Source: Henningerozyma blattae CBS 6284 (lineage: Eukaryota > Ascomycota > Saccharomycetes > Saccharomycetales > Saccharomycetaceae). From it: DNA of 64,000 nt. Of the stretch, positions 37,918 through 49,800 are shown one piece after another. Location: the NCBI RefSeq assembly GCF_000315915.1, contig NC_020187.1:558001-622000 (forward strand), in the 5' to 3' direction. The notes beneath the pieces were generated by a model. The model made no database searches. It was not told where the DNA came from and saw nothing but the letters and a program-made list of their open reading frames with translations. The translations under genes were made by a program, and so were the position numbers. The stretch's first letter is position 1. Every line of letters starts with the position of its first letter.

Positions 37918-39660
37918 ATGGAGAAAGATTCAGGTAAAATACTTTATGATGTCCAAGAGTTGGACTTGCTACAAACCACCTCACATTCATCTTCACATAC
38001 AGTTCTCAATTCCCCTTCGGATGATAATAGTTCTACTACTTCCAAATGTTGCTGGAGTAGTTCTGAGTCTATTCATTCCGATACAACTTTAATCCCCACT
38101 ACCAAGAGAAATTTGAAAAATAGACATGTTCAATTCATTGCCATATCAGGTGTCATTGGTACTGCATTGTTTGTCACCATCGGTAAACCATTGTATAAAG
38201 GTGGCCCTGTTTCATTAATCTTGGCTTTCATCCTTTGGTGCATCCCCATTTTCGCCATTACTGTCTCTACAGCAGAAATGGTTTGTTTCTATCCAGTATC
38301 TTCACCATTTTTACGACTGGCAAACAAATGTGTTGATGAATCATTGGCGTTCATGGCATCATGGAATTTTTGGTTTTTAGAGTGTGTCCAAATTCCATTT
38401 GAAATTGTCTCAGTTAATACCATGATTCATTATTGGACCACAAATTATTCACCTGCTATCCCACTTGTAGTTCAAGTCGTATTATATTTCATTATTTCCA
38501 TTACAGCAGTGAAATACTATGGTGAATTAGAGTTTTGGTTATCCTCATTTAAAATTATTCTTGCCATTGGGTTATTTTTATTCACTTTAATTACCATGTG
38601 TGGTGGGAATCCAGAAAGAGATCATTTTGGCTTTAGAAACTATAAAGTAGAACCCTTTAAACAATATTTCCCCAGTGGCAACCATTCTCCTGCATCCTTA
38701 GGTTATTTCCAAGGGTTTTTAAATTGTTTAATCCAAGCAGCTTTCACCATTGCTGGTGGTGAATATATTTCCATGTTGGCAGGTGAAGTTCATTTACCTA
38801 GAAAAGTCCTTCCAAAGGCATTCAAACAAGTCTTTTATAGATTGACTTTCATCTTTATTGGCTCTTGTCTTTGCGTAGGTATCATTTGTTCCCCCAATGA
38901 CCCAGATTTGACTGCAGCCATTAGTGAATCAAGACCTGGGGCAGGTTCCTCACCTTATGTCATTGCCATGAATAATTTAAAGATTAGAATCTTACCTCAT
39001 ATTGTCAACGTAGCTTTAATCACTGCAGCATTCTCTGCAGGTAACGCTTATACTTACTGTTCTTCAAGAACATTATACGGTATGGCGTTAGATGGTTATG
39101 CCCCCAAAATTTTTTCTCGTTGCAACAAATATGGTGTACCTATCTATTCTGTCGTCATCTCTTTATTATGGGCGCTCTTAAGTCTTTTACAATTGAATTC
39201 GAATAGTGCTGTGGTATTGAATTGGTTAGTTAATCTAATCACTGCATCTCAATTGATTAATTTCTCAGTCATTTGTATCACCTATCTTTTTTTCAGGAAA
39301 TCGTATCGTGCACAGTCAAACGATTTACCTTCTTTACCTTTCAAATCTTGGTTCCAACCTTATACTGCAATCTTTGGTCTCGCTTGTGCTGTCATTATGA
39401 TAGGTGTTCAAGGTTATACCACATTGATCCCTTCTATTTGGTCAGTTCAAAATTTCTTATTCTGTTATTTGATGGTATTCTTAAATTTAATCTTTTACTT
39501 TGTTCATAAATTCGGTTGGACTTATTACAAGACTAAATCTTTAAGTTTTAGAAATCCAACACAAATTAATTTTAAAAATGATTTGATGGTCATTGAGAAT
39601 CATGAATTGAAATATGGGTTTAATAAATTCCAATTTTTTTATGAATCAAATAAAGTTTAA
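37918..39660 (+). CDS. AGP2: Plasma-membrane permease Agp2 (carnitine/polyamine/amino acids)
   Basis: Agp2 is an amino-acid-permease-family (APC/YAT) plasma-membrane protein that transports L-carnitine and influences polyamine uptake. The 580-residue protein (596 in S. cerevisiae) has a Ser/Thr-rich cytosolic N-terminus to about 70 and then 12 hydrophobic segments. The first TM segment carries the family motif (GVIGTALFVTIGKPLYKGGP). Also seen are AEMVCFYPVSSPFLRLA and the central AGGEYISMLAGEVHLPRKVLPKA. AGP2-specific context: it is convergent with CCZ1, exactly as YBR131W/YBR132C. No truncation seen. The start at 37918 has an A-rich leader typical of yeast. Confidence 0.95.
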   Translation: MEKDSGKILYDVQELDLLQTTSHSSSHTVLNSPSDDNSSTTSKCCWSSSESIHSDTTLIPTTKRNLKNRHVQFIAISGVIGTALFVTIGKPLYKGGPVSLILAFILWCIPIFAITVSTAEMVCFYPVSSPFLRLANKCVDESLAFMASWNFWFLECVQIPFEIVSVNTMIHYWTTNYSPAIPLVVQVVLYFIISITAVKYYGELEFWLSSFKIILAIGLFLFTLITMCGGNPERDHFGFRNYKVEPFKQYFPSGNHSPASLGYFQGFLNCLIQAAFTIAGGEYISMLAGEVHLPRKVLPKAFKQVFYRLTFIFIGSCLCVGIICSPNDPDLTAAISESRPGAGSSPYVIAMNNLKIRILPHIVNVALITAAFSAGNAYTYCSSRTLYGMALDGYAPKIFSRCNKYGVPIYSVVISLLWALLSLLQLNSNSAVVLNWLVNLITASQLINFSVICITYLFFRKSYRAQSNDLPSLPFKSWFQPYTAIFGLACAVIMIGVQGYTTLIPSIWSVQNFLFCYLMVFLNLIFYFVHKFGWTYYKTKSLSFRNPTQINFKNDLMVIENHELKYGFNKFQFFYESNKV

Positions 39661-39970
39661 CCAATTAACATGCCCCCATCCTTTCCCCTTGTAACATTTA
39701 TATTTTTTATTATTCCTTTGCATATTTATTTTTTTTTTCTATTTCAATTTTTGATATTCTATTAAGTTCCCTTCAATTTTAATACTTTACTTACTGTAAA
39801 ATTATATATTAATATATTTATATTTATCTATATTTAGAAAAAAAATATATTCCTTTTATAAAAAAAACGACATTATTGTACAGGCCGATCTTTAAAAAGA
39901 TTTGCCGCTCAAGATTTGCAAAGCATTATCGCGTCGGGCAAACACCCCACCCCTCCCCTACCTTCGGTTA
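39661..39970. terminator. Convergent 3' region AGP2/CCZ1
   Basis: About 310 bp with TATATT/TATATTTA elements at 39805-39835 and T-rich tracts. A small GC-richer patch lies near 39930-39960. It is the probable 3'-end region of both convergent genes. Confidence 0.5.
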
Positions 39971-42564
39971 TTATGATTCTCCAAATTTATTAATAGCTTC
40001 TTTACTTAGACTATCAATTAATATAGTTGATGAATCAGAATAACTATATTTACCTCTTTTAATATTAGGGCGATTACCTTTATTAATAGTGAACCAATTT
40101 TGAATCACTAATAAAATTTCGTTTTCATTTTCACGTAAAAACAAATTATACCATTATTCAATTTAATTAATCTTTCTTCTTTAATACCCCTTTTAATGAT
40201 AGAATACTTATTTAGATTATAATCAATGTTTTTATTATTAGAATAATTCACTATAATCTTATCCAATTGCTTGTTAAACTCTATTAATTTATTATTGTCA
40301 AGCATGTCTAAAAAATTTCCGTTAGGTTGGTAATATATCTCCTTATCTTGTGGTTTAGGTATTGAAGTATTGGAATTGGTAGTTGGTCTAGTACCGTACA
40401 GATAAGATCCCATCATATGCAATCCATGAGTCCAATAAGAATTAGCTTGTTCATCTGATTGAGCAGGTGCATCAGTATTATTTGATGGGGCAATGGTATT
40501 GGCATCATTAGAATCATGAGAAATGGAATTTATATCTTCATTTGATCGTATATTTGCATTTATATTTGTATTTTCATTTGATTGATCATCCAATGGGGCA
40601 TTCAAATTAGTATCAGATTGAACATTTTCAGTAATGTTTTCATTTGATGTATGATTAGAATTATCACGTTGATTTGATACAGTATTAGTATCAGTTGGAG
40701 AATTTATATCCGAATTTGCAATTGAATTTGAGAGATTCCCATTTACAGGAAATATCCCTTCAATAGCACTTTCTGATGATGAACTCTCTTCTTTTGAAAC
40801 TAGATTAGCTCTAGAATAATAAACCCAACTTGGAATAGATATATTCATTTCCATCCCACCTTTACTATTATTTGGATTACTAGTCTTATCTAATCTCATG
40901 TAACCAAAATCTTCATATTCCTTTTTAAATGAATTCTGAGATGCCTTCTTCTTATTATCATGATCGAACATTGTTTCATAAAAACGACTTAAGCTCTTCA
41001 ATAATTTCAATTCTAATTTTTTCAAATATTCTTGTTCCCAGATTTTATTGAATTGTAAATCACATATTATCACTACTAACGTATCACGATAATACCAAAA
41101 TAGTAAATTATAATATTTTTCATTTAGATTCTTCATTTCTTTACTTGAATTATTCATATCTTGATTTGAAGTATTCGTATTTTGAGTGGATTGACAATTA
41201 CTAGAAAAATTCAACAGCATTTTTCTTACTTTGTAATTAATTGAGACATTTTTGGGGAAACTTGGAGAAATTAAATATCCATAATTATTCTTATTCAAAC
41301 TATGGAAATACTCATCAATTTCTTGTTGTGATCTATTTAATTCATTTTCTTCCCATTCTTTACCGTACTTTAAAAATGGTATATAATCTGTTATTAATGA
41401 CATACTATTTGAAACTCCGGTAGTTGCACCAACTTCTTGAACTGCATCGTATGCAAAGGTTATGGGTAAAGCCATATTATAAAAAACATTTTTAGCTTGA
41501 TAACCAAATGATTGTTTATTAGCTAACTTTGCAGCGCTAGAATTATTATTTCTAGATTCCTGGAGTTGATGTTCATTACTATCAGTAGATCTTCCAACAT
41601 TCTCAGCTTCAATGATGCCATGCCCTTTGTTATTAATTGAACTTACATACCCCATACTTCTATCCACCGATTCTCCAGAAAAATCATTAAATGAAGTGGT
41701 ACCAGCAAGTATGCTTGATGTAAGTTTCTCATGTAATGCGTGCAAATGGTAAATCCAATTTGATAAACTACATAATGATTGAAATTCAGAAGTAAAGTTT
41801 CTAACCAATCCATAAGTTTTAGAATTTATTCGATTGTATTTTAGCATTGCCATTACTGTCTTTTGATAATATATTATCTTTAGAATTTTTTTTTTTTGAT
41901 TTAAATCTGGTAATTGATAAACCAAGATATCTTTTATACCAAGAAAATTTTCTGCATCTAATAAAATTTCTTGATTAATAATTGACTCCCAAGAATTTTC
42001 ATTGTCATGAATTTCTATATTCGATACTCTATAGGATTCTGGCCACATGCATGATAATCCTTTTTTGAGCATTATTTCTGGTTTATTATAAATATCATCC
42101 CAAAATACTACAATTTGCTCATTTAAAATATTTGTTAATTGAGAAGGAATTTCATAATTAGAGAAATAACCATTTTCTAAAACAAAAAATTTATAAAAAT
42201 ACCACATATGAGATAAATAATAATTATATGGTATTTTATAATTTATTAAATTTGGAGATTGATTGAATCCATTAAAGGAGATACCCATGAAGAATCTAGA
42301 TTCAATTTTAATTATTAGTAAAGTTTCATCATCTAGTTCAATAATTCTTTCCTTATCTTCATTTTCATTCACATTAGAATCCTCATTATTACATGATTGT
42401 GGCTCTGTTAATGAAAACATGGCCTGCATGATTCCAATTTTCCCTAATTTATCATTTAGGGAGAGTTCACAATCTTGGAAACTATGAAATATTAATAATT
42501 GCTTATAAGTATCAGTTTCATCCTTACTTCTGGTTGGATCAAACACAGTAATATATTGAAGCAT
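39971..42564 (-). CDS. CCZ1: Ccz1, Mon1-Ccz1 Ypt7 exchange factor subunit, with 3' frame break
   Basis: Ccz1 forms with Mon1 the guanine nucleotide exchange factor for Ypt7 (Rab7), needed for vacuole fusion, autophagy and the Cvt pathway. The N-terminus has the longin-type block ITVFDPTRSKDETDTYKQLL. The protein is Asn/Ser-rich in the middle (about 610-740). In the sequence as given the frame stops at 40108 (818 codons). The A5 run at 40137-40141 marks a point after which the -1 frame stays open for about 56 more codons to a TAA at 39971-39973. That stretch contains an ordinary-looking block, EILLVIQNWFTINKGNR. A sixth A would give about 864 residues. S. cerevisiae Ccz1 has 704. The break is either a homopolymer error in the sequence or a real C-terminal truncation. 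Confidence 0.85.
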
Positions 42565-43493
42565 GTATCATATATTCAAAAGGGGGAAGTTCTAGATCTT
42601 ATTCAATATCTATTATTACAATATTGAGTTCATCTTCTATGGTTATAAATATTAACAACAAAAATAATTCTTAATATACGTATGTTTTATAAATACAATG
42701 GAGAATCTTAATTTTAAATCTCGGCTAGGAAGATTAAGTATCCCCTGCCTAGTAGAAAATTAATAATATATGAAAAAAAAGTACCTTAAATATATACAAT
42801 ATTATTCTACTAGAGTGAACTTGTTACTTGAAGTTACAAGTGGAATTAATTGAATTGGTTATTCAAAAATAAAAAAAATAAAAAAAAATATAGGCAACAT
42901 ATCAAGAATGACAGTATAAATATTTGAAAAATTCTTCAATTACCAAATATACACTATTTTTTTTATAGCCTAAACATTACATAATCAGATATATGAGACC
43001 ATTCACTACTGATATAATGAATATTATTTCAGTACAATACGGTTTAGATGCTAGTATATTATTAGTATTATTATTTTTAACTCTTTTTTTTTTTAATACC
43101 AAAATAAAAAACACGATCAGTCAAAAAATGAAAAATCAAAACAATTAATCTTTGTGAATCATGGATATTTCTAATATTATTTATAGAGAAAATAGATAGT
43201 CTACTTTCAGAAGATAAATTATATCAGTATATCAAAAAAAAAATATATAAATTAAAAAAACCAAAAAAAAATTTAAAAAAAAATTAAATAGATACATTGC
43301 ATCTATTATTTCAAAGCACTATATAATTATAGTAATGGTAAATTTTGTCGTAGTAGTTAATGTCCATAAATAGAGTAGAAAAGAAATGAAGTCCTCTGAA
43401 GGAAACTTTTTTTTCGTTTTAGCCTTTTAATTAAATTCTTGTTAGAATCAAAGTAATCATAGTATTGCAAAAAGCAGCCACTTTTATTAGTAA
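42565..43493. other. CCZ1-SUA7 intergenic region
   Basis: 929 bp, very AT-rich, holding the CCZ1 promoter and the SUA7 3' end. It has long A and T runs (near 42865-42890, 43085, 43235-43285). No gene or clear regulatory motif was seen. Confidence 0.45.
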
Positions 43494-44567
43494 TTACCTC
43501 TTATCTGGTTTTAAGAATCTATCCTTTTCCGCTTTGGGCAAATCCTTAGCATTAACTGTACCATTTTCAATTAAATGAGGATCTACAACCTTTTCACGGT
43601 GTTCGTATAAAATCTTATACCCAGATTTAATAGTACCTTCAGTGACTTGTAAGATTTGAGCGACTTTTGCAGCTGTGACAGGGATTTTGAATAATAAAAT
43701 ATTCAAATAAATTGAAACGACTGCAATAGTAATTGGGGATTTACCAGCAATGTCACCAATTTCCTTACATTTCTTAGCAGTATATTCTGCGGATGTAGTA
43801 ACTTGCATAGGTAAACCCAAATGTGAACAAAATCTTGGAATATATGTAACATTTTGAGCACCACTCATATTATCAGTATCAATTTTAATGACACCATCTG
43901 CACTCTTTTCTCTCAATATACCTTTCATGATACCCAAAGTTTTACCAAATTCCTTCGTTTTCACATGAATAATAGATTGAATTTCTTTAAAAGTTCTAGC
44001 AACTTGAGCACGTCTACAACCAATTAAAATTGAAGCAGCCATGACACTTTCAGTCGATTTACCCTTTAAAGATTTTTCATCGTTACATAACTTGTATGCT
44101 TCTTTGGCACAATCTTTAACAATCTTGGGTAATTCGGCAGCATCACAAAGCATTGTAATTTTTGCAAAAGCAGATTGAACTTCATTATCTTTTTTGTCCA
44201 CAATGTTTTTACCTTGTGCTCTATTTAATTCTTTTGTAAATCTAGAATCGGTAGTTTCACCCTGCCCAATTCTTGTTGATAAGTTGTTTCCATCCAACAA
44301 AGGATTTGAAGCTTCACCAACACGACTTGGGTCATCACCATTTTGATCATCGTTTGAGAAAGTACGCCATTCTGATCTAGTATCAATCAACTTATCTGAT
44401 AAAACTAAACCACAAAGAGCACAGACGACATCACCTTCACTAAATCTTTCGATGATCTTTGGTGGATAGACTTTACATTCTGGACAGGTTAAAACTACGT
44501 TTAAATTTGGACCTTTTCTTTGTCTTCTTTCATGTGCAATGGTTGAGGTTGGAACTTGGACTGACAT
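43494..44567 (-). CDS. SUA7: Transcription factor TFIIB (Sua7)
   Basis: TFIIB bridges TBP-bound promoter DNA and RNA polymerase II and helps set the transcription start site. The 357-residue protein (345 in S. cerevisiae) has an N-terminal zinc ribbon with C28, C31, C49 and C52. The B-reader follows ([13 protein letters not shown]), then two cyclin-like repeats (about 120-215 and 245-330) with [17 protein letters not shown] and [18 protein letters not shown]. It corresponds to YPR086W and is the last gene in this window with the reversed chromosome XVI orientation. The ATG at 44565-44567 gives the expected N-terminus. Confidence 0.97.
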   Translation of the reverse strand: MSVQVPTSTIAHERRQRKGPNLNVVLTCPECKVYPPKIIERFSEGDVVCALCGLVLSDKLIDTRSEWRTFSNDDQNGDDPSRVGEASNPLLDGNNLSTRIGQGETTDSRFTKELNRAQGKNIVDKKDNEVQSAFAKITMLCDAAELPKIVKDCAKEAYKLCNDEKSLKGKSTESVMAASILIGCRRAQVARTFKEIQSIIHVKTKEFGKTLGIMKGILREKSADGVIKIDTDNMSGAQNVTYIPRFCSHLGLPMQVTTSAEYTAKKCKEIGDIAGKSPITIAVVSIYLNILLFKIPVTAAKVAQILQVTEGTIKSGYKILYEHREKVVDPHLIENGTVNAKDLPKAEKDRFLKPDKR

Positions 44568-46892
44568 TAGGTATGTGAAATGTATTGAAAAAGTATTATA
44601 CGTAATAAAGATGCAATTGAAAATTTCAAAATTAATTGTTTAGAATAAGCTGTATGCTTGTTTGTTTGTTTTTTGTTTTTATTAGTTTTTTTGTTTTGTT
44701 TTGTGTGTAAGCTTTTTTTTGTTTTTAAAAAGAACTCCACTAGAACAATAAAATTTGGAATGAAATAAAAATTTGGAATGAAATAAAAATTTGCTTAACT
44801 ATTTGAATGGAAATGTTACTACTACTACCACTATAATTTAATAGGTTTGAATTAAAAAAATAAGAATGTATATTCTATATTAATGCTTTACTTTTCTTTT
44901 CTGCTTTGTGAAAATTAAAATTCTTATTAATAATCATAAAATAAAAATTTAAATAGTATTTAATATTGAATTTTAGATTTCTAGAAACATCACCGGAAAA
45001 AAAGGAAGGAAAATAAACCAACCGAAATGGAAATTATTATCACGTGAAAGGAAGGATCAGTGGATTACATAACCAAAAGAACAGTCTCTCTATTAATTCA
45101 TATATAATATGATATTTCTACTTCCATTTTTAAATAATAGTAGAATCAAAACTATCACTATGCTTTGAGGGTAGATATACTTACTCTTTCTGCAATCTTT
45201 TGGACATCTAACTAGGAAAAAGCATATGCATATATATGTAATCTCAAACAACGTTTAAATTTATATTCTTAATAATCAAAAATTAGCTGTAAGTGTATTT
45301 TTTTGTTATATACGATTTGTAAATCCTATGACATAGTTATATCTATCTTCTGTGATATCATTTTATTTTTATAATCAGAACAGCTGACTTTTTGCCCCGC
45401 TTTCTTCCAACTAACGGATTTCCATGAATATAGACACTACCGAAAATTATGAGTTCCACTAGCCATTTTTTCCCTAGCGGCTAATAGCGGTGGCAACATA
45501 TAAGATAGAAAGTTCTAGGATTTTCCTTAATTTGTTTAGTTTAATTTATCTTTCTATCTGAAATTGCAAAACATACCAATAAAAAAATAAACAAGTTATT
45601 AATTCTATTATGTTTTCAAGAATAGATGATAATTTTACCTGAAATGATTATTTTAGTAGAGCTCCATTAGTTGCCATACGGCATATAGTATTCGAATTAA
45701 CTTTGAAGTATATACAAGTTCGATAGAAATTTGAGATTATGGAAATATACAGTTGGTTACGTAAGATACTGGCTGTTGATGAAAGATTAAATATTTTTCG
45801 AACAATTCATTGAACCTCATTGATCAGAGTTGGATACAATTGTTACATATAGATTAATCCAGCTTCGGTTCTAATGTTGGCATACCAACGGCTAAACGCC
45901 TTATTTACAAATCCGTTTAATTTACAAGAAATACTATCCTGAAAATAGTACGTCATTTGATGTCTATCAATATCTGTATTCTGTTTTAGAGAATTGCATA
46001 CAATCAGCTCCTCGAAAAAAAAGTCAAAAAAAGTCAAAAAAAAAAGGATTAGCAAGCAACTGAAGGTGTCTCACTTTCCTCTATAGGCAGTACAGGGTTG
46101 TAAATTTAGCGTCATAATTTAATCACTCGGCTTATAATCTGTTCCTAATTGGTCCCCGCGCTTTCCTTAATTTGAAAGAGCAGAGCATTACGGATTTGAC
46201 ATTTTTCAAGTGCCAACAGAAAACCGTTGTAGAACCAGTGAAAAATGCACGTAACTTTTAAGCCGATTAGGACTACGACTGGGAAATACTGAAAAAAAAT
46301 ACGCTGGGGTTTAAGAGTTGTTGAAGGTAAAATATCCAAATATGGGTTGCTGGCCTACCACTGCTGTTTGTCTTTTTTTACGGTTATTAATGGGAACTCT
46401 TTAGTTAGATTTTATTTTAGTGGATCTTGAACTGTACTACTTAGGTAATAAACTATTGGTAGTATAATATTTCATGTTTGGTTATCCCAAGTAAGGTTTT
46501 TTTTCTTCCTCATTAGATTAAGGATTAGAACAGAGAAACGCGCTGACGTGATACAACTGGTAACTGAAAGGAATAAATAATTTCCATTAATATTATAATC
46601 TCTAAAATTTTATAAAATTATTTGGTTAAGCTGCAACTCTATTAATTTTCATTCTGCATCCTATCGTAATTTGAGCAGATATCGAAAGCTGAAAACATAA
46701 TCTTACGACGTATGGAGTTAAGAATTAACAGATACCATATTTTTTATTTTCGAAATCTCTTATACAAATAGAACTATTGCGTTTTTTTTAGTTAAAAAAA
46801 ACTCTTCTTAAAGAATATCCATTACTACAAACACAATTTTTTCCCCATAATATCGAACTAAGATCTACGGAAAGTGTACGACTTATATCTTT
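44568..46892. other. Long gene-free gap at a synteny breakpoint
   Basis: A 2.3-kb AT-rich region. It contains the SUA7 promoter with a CACGTG (45041-45046) and the promoter of the giant gene at 46893. Several short frames occur (for example 45843-46055 and 46145-46339 minus) but they lack ATG starts and resemble no family. Relative gene orientation against S. cerevisiae changes across this gap. Some stretches (about 45400-46350) are less AT-rich than ordinary spacers and might be remnants of lost genes. Confidence 0.5.
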
Positions 46893-49800
46893 ATGAGTAT
46901 GATAAGCCTAGATACTATATCATGGGATGGGTTATCCACGTACTTATCTATTTCGTCAACTAAGTCATTAATATTATATGTTGTTCTATCATTAATCTTT
47001 TATATTCTTTCGATCAAAATTATATTAAACTTTATAGCAAATATCTTTTTTGCTAAAAAACATAAAATCTCACTTAATATATTATATTTCTTTTTAAATT
47101 CTATACATAATATTTCACTCTGTTCAAAATCGAAAAATTGGTATATTACGATTAAAAAAATCAAATTTTCATTTACATCAATAATTTTTGAAGCTATTAC
47201 ACTAGATTTATCAAATACAGTGATAGATGAAAATATACCTCCAAAAGAGAATAAAAATTCAGACCCTAATACTACATTAATTGACATTGCAAATGAAAAG
47301 CAATTAGATTTTCAATTCCATCTGAATAAAACATTTCTTAATATATTCTATCCTATTTTAATCAAATTTATCCCAAAATTAATATATTTAAAAAATATAA
47401 AACTTATACTGAATAAACATAATATTCTTACTATCAATTTGCTAACAGTTTCTGTCGAACTTATTAGCGAGCTAAATACAAATTCAATCGTTTTCCAATT
47501 GATATTAAATAAAATTAACCCCATTAAAAATGAATCTCATTATCAGAATACTAAAATCAAAGAAAAGCCCATATATCTTCCGTCTGTTTCTAATCTTCTT
47601 TTGGAATACCATCTAGTATACTCAATTGGAAACTCTGCAGAATTTAAAAACAAAAAAATAGTTTTAGTTCAATCATGGACCAATTCATTAAAAGTAAGTG
47701 GTTTAGATTATATAATTGAAGATAATGATTGTGAATCAGATACTGAAACTGAAGAGGAGACTGAAGATGAAGATGAAACTGAAGATGAACATATAAATGA
47801 ACCTGAAGATGACAGTGATACTACAATTACAGATGATACCCAACTAAATGCAAATCATACAAGCAAAGATAAAAGATCTATTTCAAACACTTTTCAACCG
47901 CAATATGAAACGACGATTATTGAAATATTGAATGATATTAAAGCCAAATTATATCCCTATATTAACTTACTTACAAAGATGGATATTCTTGATATTAAAT
48001 TTTCAAATATTTCCATTAAATATAAAGGCTTAATTAAAATTGAAATATCCAGTTTCCAGTTTTATATGGTATCTGTCAAAGACCCGAATACTTTATTATC
48101 AACTTCTCCAGATATATTAACGAATAACCATCAGATAACTTTATCATTAAACAATGTCCTTATTAAACTTGGAAATCATTCAAACCTAAGAATTCCATTA
48201 TTGATCACTGTTATCTCAACAGATATGTTTACTTTTTTTGCGTTTAAGCATGCCAATTGGAATAATACCAAAATAACATCTAATACAAACTTACTTAACC
48301 CTTCATTATATTTAACAATATCAAATATAATTGAATTATTAACATTATTTGATTTAAATTCAGAACATTCACAGAATAACGGTATTAAATCTCAGTGCCA
48401 AGAAAAATATGTTAGTTCTATGCATATTCATAGAAATACTATCACATTAAATGATTTCCCTAATGTATTATTTGAATTTTCTCTTTCAAATTTCGATTCT
48501 ATTTTACAGCTTTCTACAACCCTATTTTTAACTTTGAACATATTCGATACTCATGCATTGTTTCAATATAAAAAACCAAAGGAATGTAAAACTAAACAAA
48601 AATTTCAATTTACCATTATTAAGGATAAAGTGGTCAATTATATTAAAATTGTAGGCGTAACATCTACTTTTCAAACAAAAGAAAATAGTGTTGATGATGA
48701 TTATATGTATATGCCAACAATTGTTCCAATTTGTGAATTAGAAAGAATGGATACATTCATAGAAGATATTTCTGAAAAATCGTTAAACTTAAAAACCACT
48801 GTGAGAAATTTTATCTTTAGTTTAAACGATATTGTTGTATTAGAAAAATTGGCTAAACTCTATCTAAAAACTGAAAATTTATTGAATTCAAGAAAGACGC
48901 ATATAAAGAGGAGAAAATCACATTCTACTAGTGGCAATAATGCTCTCAATTCTCCTACAACATCCAAAAATATTTTCCTTGATTACAATTTAAAAGTAAG
49001 ATTAAAAAATACCAAATATTCTTTATTAATCGCTAACTATCTATCAAAGACATTAGATCCTTTGGAATTGCAAGGCAAAAATTTAACAAACGTCCATAGA
49101 GGGTTTTTGTTAACAGTACAAGAGATTATTTATATAACTGGAAAATCAAGAGATTTATCGATTCATGAAACTAGTCTAGAAATAATAAATACAGCTCTCT
49201 ATCGTATTATTGATGATTTTAAGCCTAAGAATATTGAAAACATAACTAATATAGAAACTCCAATACTTCAGTTTGAAAATCTTACCATTGTTCAGAATAG
49301 TAAAGACCAAGAAATCTCTATCAAATTACCATTGGTTCACATGAAACTGGATGTTAACATTCTTTGGTTATTTTATTTTATGCAAAGCGTGTTTAATAAG
49401 ATCTACTTCAATAAAAGAGATTTAATGAACTCCCAATATCATACTAATGTAAACCAAGAAAATTCTGAGACTCCCAAAATTTTACAGAAAAATAAAAATA
49501 CACTAAAGCTAGACATGGAAAAACTTATGATTGATATTGATTTACCACAAGAACAAAGTTTGTTGATTACAATTTCTGATCTTAGATATTCCAATATTGA
49601 ACAAATATTAACCTTCTCATCTTTGTCATTTTCTGTCAAGTCTGTATATGTTACACACATTCCACTAAATATTATCCTTCTTAATATTGAAGACTTTAAG
49701 TTAGATATTTTGCAACTCACAAGAAAAAAGCATATTAATATATCAACATCTTTGTTCCGTTTGCATACTGAATATCATTTCAGATTTTACTTGTTATTAG

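Noticed and set aside
37749..37937. Frame overlapping the AGP2 start
   Set aside because: It begins with TTG and overlaps the AGP2 leader and first codons. It is a shadow frame.
40108..40145. Programmed -1 frameshift in CCZ1
   Set aside because: The heptamer in register is not X-XXY-YYZ. A homopolymer error or simple deletion explains it better.
45843..46339. Two minus-strand frames in the SUA7 gap
   Set aside because: Both begin with TTG, not ATG, and show no similarity. At best they are relics.
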